Positions 59,756 through 64,000 of a stretch of DNA of 64,000 bases are shown here, piece after piece. The stretch is taken from NCBI RefSeq assembly GCF_000069185.1, contig NC_010397.1:2542001-2606000 (forward strand), read 5' to 3'. Position 1 is the first letter of the stretch; every line of letters starts with the position of its first letter. The position numbers were made by a program, and so were the translations under genes. This DNA is from Mycobacteroides abscessus ATCC 19977. Lineage in GTDB: Bacteria > Actinomycetota > Actinomycetes > Mycobacteriales > Mycobacteriaceae. The notes beneath the pieces were generated by a model, which worked only from the letters and a program-made list of their open reading frames with translations, searched no databases and had not been told where the DNA came from.

Positions 59756-60184
59756 ATGGCAGGACTCGGCAAGCGGCTGATGCGTTGGCGCGCAATACTT
59801 CACACTGCGCTGGCGGCGTTGATGTTTGCTCTCCTCGCGCTGCCCGGTGCGCCGATAGCTCGTGCGGCCGCAGCTGCGGCGACTTTGACGGTGACCTCGA
59901 CATGGCAGACCGGTTTCATCGCCCGCTTCACCGTTACCAACATGAGCACTGCGCCGATGTCGGATTGGCGGCTCGAATTCGATTTGCCTGTCGGGGAATC
60001 CATCCGGCATACATGGAGCAGTGCCATCACGCAGTCGGGCACGCACTATGTGCTGACCCCCGCGAACTGGAATCGTGTTATCGCACCGGGCGGTTCAGCC
60101 ACGGGAGGCCTGCGGGGCGTACTGAGCGGTTCCTACATACCGCCATTGAACTGTGTGCTCAATGGTCAATATCCCTGCAGTTAG
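59756..60184 (+). CDS. Secreted CBM2 (cellulose-binding) domain protein, Rv1987-like
   Basis: A 142-aa protein from ATG 59756, the same length and layout as M. tuberculosis Rv1987 as I recall it. Signal peptide (ALMFALLALPGAPIARA) then a CBM2 domain: TLTVTSTWQTGFIARFTVTN, DWRLEFDLPVGESI, HYVLTPANWNRVIAPGGSAT and a C-terminal CVLNGQYPC disulfide. It probably binds polysaccharide. No catalytic domain is present. Confidence 0.82.
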   Translation: MAGLGKRLMRWRAILHTALAALMFALLALPGAPIARAAAAAATLTVTSTWQTGFIARFTVTNMSTAPMSDWRLEFDLPVGESIRHTWSSAITQSGTHYVLTPANWNRVIAPGGSATGGLRGVLSGSYIPPLNCVLNGQYPCS

Positions 60185-60203
60185 ACACTGAGCCCCACTG
60201 CGG

Positions 60204-60659
60204 TTAGTCCTTCCAGACCACTTTGTCGGTGCCTCCGGCGTCTCGGTAGACAACGCTGTCAGGGGCGGTGCCGCCGCGTACGTCGAAGTAGATTCGCCCG
60301 GTTGTTTGGCTGCCCGCCGTCAGCGGTTGGTTGGGAAGCCCGTCCGGTTTGTCGCCCTTCATGACCGCATACGTTGAGCTGTTGACTGCCCGCGCGTTGA
60401 AATCGGCGATGTTCGGGGTCGGCGAGCCACTCACGGCACGGGCCGTGACATCGGAGTACCAGACTCCGTCGTTGTGACCGCTGGGCTCCAGGGTGCTCAC
60501 TGTGTAATCGATGGCACCGCCGGGGCTGGGGATCTCTGCCTTTTGACCGAAGTCCAGATCCTCGGGGTCTGCCAGCGCCGGCGTAGCCGCCAGCATTCCG
60601 GCCACCACGAAGCCGGCCGCAGCCACCCCCGATTTCTGCGCGATCTGGGATAATTGCAT
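60204..60659 (-). CDS. MPT63-like secreted protein (DUF1942)
   Basis: A 151-aa protein with a signal peptide (VAAAGFVVAGMLAATPALA). Mature beta-sandwich: LDFGQKAEIPSPGGAIDYTV, WYSDVTARAVSGSPTPNIAD, FNARAVNSSTYAVM. Matches the immunogenic MPT63 family of mycobacteria, of unknown function. Convergent with the CBM2 gene. Confidence 0.82.
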   Translation of the reverse strand: MQLSQIAQKSGVAAAGFVVAGMLAATPALADPEDLDFGQKAEIPSPGGAIDYTVSTLEPSGHNDGVWYSDVTARAVSGSPTPNIADFNARAVNSSTYAVMKGDKPDGLPNQPLTAGSQTTGRIYFDVRGGTAPDSVVYRDAGGTDKVVWKD

Positions 60660-60781
60660 GTCAGTTCCTTCCGCCGTGCTCCTGTCGTCTAGGAGTTCTG
60701 CGTTTAGTTCCGACCCGGGTGATATCCAAACTCGGGGAGTTCAAACCAGCCGGCGCGCGGTTTTCTCGTCGGCCGGGGTGG

Positions 60782-61321
60782 TCAGTGGATGCACCGAGTG
60801 CTGGTACACAGTTCGGCGCGCATGTTGCGACGCATCATCTCCACCGCAGATTCGCCCAGGGACGGGTCGATGGGAGCTACCGCGTCGGTCGGGATAACCA
60901 CATCGAAGTGGCGCACGTATGCATCGAGCGCGCTGTAGAGCACGCACTGCTCTGTAACCTGGCCGCACAAGATCAATTGCCGCGTCCGGAGGCGCCCTAG
61001 CAAGTACTCCAAGGGGGAGGCATAGAAAATGCTATGCCTGACTTTGGTCACAAACTGGAATTCCCCTTCCGGCACAAGCGGCCTCACCAATTCGGGGTGG
61101 GCGCCGTGCAGTGCCGCGCCCACGATGGCGGATGGGCCTGCGGCGAAGTCGCCATGGTTATCGTTCACGTAGATCAGGTCCATATCGGTGTGGGCTTGGG
61201 CCCGGGAAACCAAGCCCGCCAACGGCTCAACGATTGTCGCAACGTTGGCTGCCAACTGGTCGGCATCGGGATGCCGGTACGTATTGAACATATCGATGAC
61301 GAGCAACGCAGTTTCACTCAT
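60782..61321 (-). CDS. Isochorismatase-family hydrolase
   Basis: A 179-aa protein. Catalytic triad: Asp in LLVIDMFNTYRH, Lys in VTKVRHSIFY, Cys in GQVTEQCVLYSA. This cysteine hydrolase family includes nicotinamidases, isochorismatases and carbamoylases. No metal-binding signature of PncA is seen, so a nicotinamidase role is less likely. Divergent from the GCS2 gene. Confidence 0.8.
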   Translation of the reverse strand: MSETALLVIDMFNTYRHPDADQLAANVATIVEPLAGLVSRAQAHTDMDLIYVNDNHGDFAAGPSAIVGAALHGAHPELVRPLVPEGEFQFVTKVRHSIFYASPLEYLLGRLRTRQLILCGQVTEQCVLYSALDAYVRHFDVVIPTDAVAPIDPSLGESAVEMMRRNMRAELCTSTRCIH

Positions 61322-61445
61322 ACCCTGGGGTACCCGTTGCGCAGCGGTTGCAACCAGGTCCATTTCTGGTGGTATCGAACGTCGAGGCGCACGCAAACTG
61401 CGGCACTGGGAGTTTAGTGTCTCGTAAGTCGGGCAATCTTCGGCC

Positions 61446-62546
61446 ATGGATGGTCACCCGACCGTGGGGGTAGAGGAGGAGTTCCTTCTCGTTGATCGGA
61501 ACACCGGCGAGCCCGTCGGCCGCAATAGAGCCGTCGCGCAGGTTGCCTCGACGCATGGTGTCGATTTGCAGCTCGAGCTCACCAGTTGTCAGGTCGAGAC
61601 CACCACCGCGGTGATGTGCACCAGCAGCGCGTTACGTACGGAGCTGATCCGGCTGCGCGGTATCGCATCAGCAGCAGCAGCGAGTCAACGAGCACACCTA
61701 CTGGCCGTGGCTTTGCCGCCGACTGTGCCGCATGCCTTTCCGGTGACGCCCACCGCCCGCTACCGCCGGATGGCTGACGAGTTCGGCATGCTCGCTCACG
61801 AACAAGGCATCTGCGGATGCCATGTGCATGTGGCAGTGCCCAGCCGCGAGTCTGCCATTGACGTGAGTAACCGGTTACGGCCGACGCTGCATCTTTTCCT
61901 TGCCTTGACTGCCAATTCGGCGGTCTATCGCAAGGCCGACAGCGGTTATGCGAGCTATCGCAACATGCTGTGGACCCGCTGGCCAAGCTCTGGACCACCG
62001 CCGTACTTTGACTCGGTCGACCATTACGACACCACTGTCCGGGAGCTGAGCCGCAGTGGCGCCGTGCTCGATGACGGCATGGTCTATTGGGATGTGCGTC
62101 CGTCGGCCAACTTCCCGACGGTGGAAGTCCGTGTTGCCGACGTTCCCGCAACTGTGGCCGAGACGGTGCTGCTGGCCACACTCGTGCGGGCTGCGGTGAT
62201 GAGCGCCCTGGAAGCACAGAAGCGCGGCGACCCGGCGCCGCGGCTTGAGGACTGTGTGCTGCGCGCTGCCCACTGGAGATCCGCACGCGATGGGCTGGAC
62301 GGCATGGCAGTGGACCTGGTTGGTAGTTCCTCGACGGCGCCGGCGCGGACTCTGCTGAGCCGGCTCATCGATCACCTTCGGCCGGCTCTGGAATCGCTGG
62401 GCGACTACGACATGGCGCGCACGGAGCTGGCGCGCGTAGTCGCGCAGGGCAACGGCGCTATGAGACAACGACGCACATGGTGCACGTCCGGGAACGTCAA
62501 GGACGTGATCTCTGAAATAGCAACAGCAACAACAGATTTCAACTAG
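61446..62546 (+). CDS. Carboxylate-amine ligase, YbdK/GCS2 type (putative glutamate-cysteine ligase 2)
   Basis: A 366-aa protein. TVGVEEEFLLVD at the start (acidic metal-binding motif), HVHVAVPSRESAI, ANSAVYRKADSGYASYR, RPSANFPTVEVRVADVP. The family matches E. coli YbdK and M. tuberculosis Rv0433. Weak glutamate-cysteine ligase activity is known for YbdK; mycobacteria make mycothiol, so the real substrate is uncertain. Confidence 0.85.
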   Translation: MDGHPTVGVEEEFLLVDRNTGEPVGRNRAVAQVASTHGVDLQLELTSCQVETTTAVMCTSSALRTELIRLRGIASAAAASQRAHLLAVALPPTVPHAFPVTPTARYRRMADEFGMLAHEQGICGCHVHVAVPSRESAIDVSNRLRPTLHLFLALTANSAVYRKADSGYASYRNMLWTRWPSSGPPPYFDSVDHYDTTVRELSRSGAVLDDGMVYWDVRPSANFPTVEVRVADVPATVAETVLLATLVRAAVMSALEAQKRGDPAPRLEDCVLRAAHWRSARDGLDGMAVDLVGSSSTAPARTLLSRLIDHLRPALESLGDYDMARTELARVVAQGNGAMRQRRTWCTSGNVKDVISEIATATTDFN

Positions 62547-62598
62547 GACTAGAACAATCCGGGTTAGTCAACCGCGTGCTGAAATCCGCCCCAGCGGA

Positions 62599-63189
62599 TC
62601 AGTTCGTGGCGTTGAGGACCTTGATCGCGAAGACAAGGGTGTCGCCGGCACGGATCCCAGCGCTGGGCTGACCTGCGGGATAGCCGTCGGCGGAGGTCAT
62701 TGCCACAGCGACGGTCGACCCGACCCGTTGTCCGGCGATGGCCTTCTTGAAGCCGGGTACGACGCCGCCGAGCGGGAACTGCGCGGGCGTACCGCGTGTG
62801 TAGCTGCTGTCGAACACGGAGCCATCGCGTCCATTGACACCCATGTAGCAGACCGAGACCGTGGCCAGGTCGCCGACGATCGGTCCCGAGCCGGCCTGCA
62901 ACGTATGTACCTGGGTCTCGGCCACACTGAACGGCGCGGTCACGGTGATCGCGGGCGCCGCCGCGTCCGTGGATCCAGTGACAGCAACGCTGCCGGTGGC
63001 CCCCGCCAGCGTCCACTCGGGCGTACCGCCGGCTTGCGGGGCCGCGGTGGGGCACCCGCTGGCTGTGCTCGGCGGGTCGGCTGGCGCCGAGTTTGCCTCC
63101 GTGTCGGATCCGCACGCCGCGAGTGCCATGACGAATGAGGCTGTACAGGCCGCAAGTGTGGCGGACGGTGAGACGCGGAAGAGGTTCAC
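62599..63189 (-). CDS. FKBP-type peptidyl-prolyl isomerase lipoprotein
   Basis: A 196-aa protein, GTG start. Lipobox ALAAC (Cys26). The C-terminal 110 residues are an FKBP barrel: VCYMGVNGRDGSVFDSSYTR, PAQFPLGGVVPGFKKAIAGQ, GDTLVFAIKVL. It catalyses proline isomerisation outside the membrane. Confidence 0.82.
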   Translation of the reverse strand: MNLFRVSPSATLAACTASFVMALAACGSDTEANSAPADPPSTASGCPTAAPQAGGTPEWTLAGATGSVAVTGSTDAAAPAITVTAPFSVAETQVHTLQAGSGPIVGDLATVSVCYMGVNGRDGSVFDSSYTRGTPAQFPLGGVVPGFKKAIAGQRVGSTVAVAMTSADGYPAGQPSAGIRAGDTLVFAIKVLNATN

Positions 63190-63376
63190 GGTCGTTACGC
63201 TAACAGCTGCGGTGTGTGGTCATTCCTGCAGTGACACCTGGGAACGCTGCTTCTCTCGATGACCGCCAGCCTTCGCGAAGTGCTCAGACGGGCGTGCCCA
63301 GTTTGGGTATAGTCCGGCCGGACGAGGGTTCAGCGGTCATGTGACCCACCCCGAAGCAACAGGCGAGAGGAACTCT

Positions 63377-63982
63377 ATGAGGACGATCGCAATCCGCCAC
63401 AGGGCAGTCATCGGCCTGAGCGCCGTAGCGCTGATCACTGTGGGCTGCAGCAATGGCACGAGCGTTGACGTGCCCTCGCCCGAGGTCGGGCTGATCGCCA
63501 CCACCTCGTCCGCGGCGCCTGCGCAGCCCGCCGAGGTCAAGCTGATCGGGGAGAGGGACGTCGAAGTGACGCTGACCGGCCCGATTGCTGCCAAGTATTC
63601 ATCGGCGAGTGAGAGCCAGAAGCAGGCTCTCGGCAAGCCGCTGACGGGTGACCACAACGCGGGTACACGCGAGAGTGGCGCGGTGTTCCAGCAGTTCCAG
63701 GGTGGCGCCATCATCGCCAAGAACAACCAGGCGGGCACGCCGGCCTTCATCGTCGTGGGCAAGATCCGCGATGCCTGGAACATCCAGCGCGACGCGGACG
63801 GCACCCCGTCGATCACCGGCAACAATGGCTCGGCCGGCCCGTTGGGCCTGCCCACCAGCGACGAAAACACCGAGGGTGATCAGCTCGTGTCGACCTTTGA
63901 GCACGGCAAGATCGAGTACAACGCGAAGAGCGGCGAGGTAGCGGTCACGGTCAACGGCAAGGTCGTGCCCTCCGGCCTATAG
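63377..63982 (+). CDS. LGFP-repeat-like lipoprotein
   Basis: A 201-aa protein with lipobox ITVGC (Cys24). The mature part: VKLIGERDVEVTLTGPIAAK, then AVFQQFQGGAIIAKNNQAG, then GPLGLPTSDENTEGDQ and VSTFEHGKIEYNAKSG. These are the L-G-x-P-T-S-D-E and F-x-H-G-x-I blocks seen in LGFP repeats, and the protein is clearly related to the SigF-linked lipoprotein at 34014. A TATAGT -10 lies at 63308-63313. Confidence 0.75.
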   Translation: MRTIAIRHRAVIGLSAVALITVGCSNGTSVDVPSPEVGLIATTSSAAPAQPAEVKLIGERDVEVTLTGPIAAKYSSASESQKQALGKPLTGDHNAGTRESGAVFQQFQGGAIIAKNNQAGTPAFIVVGKIRDAWNIQRDADGTPSITGNNGSAGPLGLPTSDENTEGDQLVSTFEHGKIEYNAKSGEVAVTVNGKVVPSGL

Positions 63983-64000
63983 CCGGCTCGTCTGCCGTGC

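Noticed and set aside
1..64000. tRNA, rRNA, CRISPR, insertion sequences or prophage genes
   Set aside because: Reading both strands gave no transposase, integrase, phage structural gene, direct-repeat array or recognisable RNA gene.

Overview
The window comes from a rapidly growing mycobacterium, most likely the Mycobacteroides abscessus-chelonae group. The evidence is high-GC coding sequence, mycobacterial-type families (hemophore-related, MPT63-like, UsfX- and UsfY-like, DUF3349-like, LGFP-type lipoproteins, DesA1-like desaturase, many TetR regulators), frequent GTG starts and overlapping operons. It is ordinary chromosome: I saw no rRNA, tRNA, insertion sequence, prophage or CRISPR array.

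Layout. 1-13.3 kb: start of a glutamate synthase-like gene, a hemophore-related protein, a universal stress protein behind two DosR-like boxes, a CysJ-like diflavin reductase, an ANT(6)-like nucleotidyltransferase, a paired acyl-CoA dehydrogenase operon facing a TetR gene, a membrane-anchored Hsp70-like protein and a hydrolase. 13.5-23.2 kb: a type IB topoisomerase, a four-gene operon (Crp paralogue, phosphoketolase, hemerythrin-like protein, FAD oxidoreductase with a Rieske domain), then a redox cluster (flavin reductase, haem-oxygenase-like iron enzyme, CDGSH protein, PrmC-like methyltransferase).

23.4-43.4 kb is the most distinctive part: a general-stress island. It holds a SigF-type sigma factor, a STAS protein, an RsbW/UsfX-like anti-sigma factor, a UsfY-like protein, PAS-ANTAR and GAF-ANTAR proteins, CsbD- and ChaB-type small proteins, a large-subunit catalase, low-affinity iron permease-family proteins, a PLP decarboxylase and a pyruvate-oxidase-like enzyme. 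At least thirteen sites of the form GTTT/GGTT-N15/16-GGGTA lie immediately upstream of these genes, including a back-to-back divergent pair, so the block reads as a SigF regulon. Several of these promoters sit so close to start codons that the mRNAs look leaderless.

43.5-64 kb: a lipid cluster (lipase, FadD, SDR, TetR) with twin palindromic operators, an agmatine deiminase/N-carbamoylputrescine amidase operon beside an exported amidohydrolase, a DesA1-like desaturase, an acyltransferase in an AT-richer flank, a DMT transporter, secreted CBM2 and MPT63-like proteins, an isochorismatase, a YbdK-like carboxylate-amine ligase, an FKBP lipoprotein and an LGFP-type lipoprotein.

Oddities: two genes (glutamate synthase-like, PhoU) whose only well-placed start is CTG; a one-base frameshift in a flavodoxin-like gene; small genes (48-aa DUF3349-like, 58-aa coupled leader ORF); and a 33-bp tandem duplication over a stop codon.
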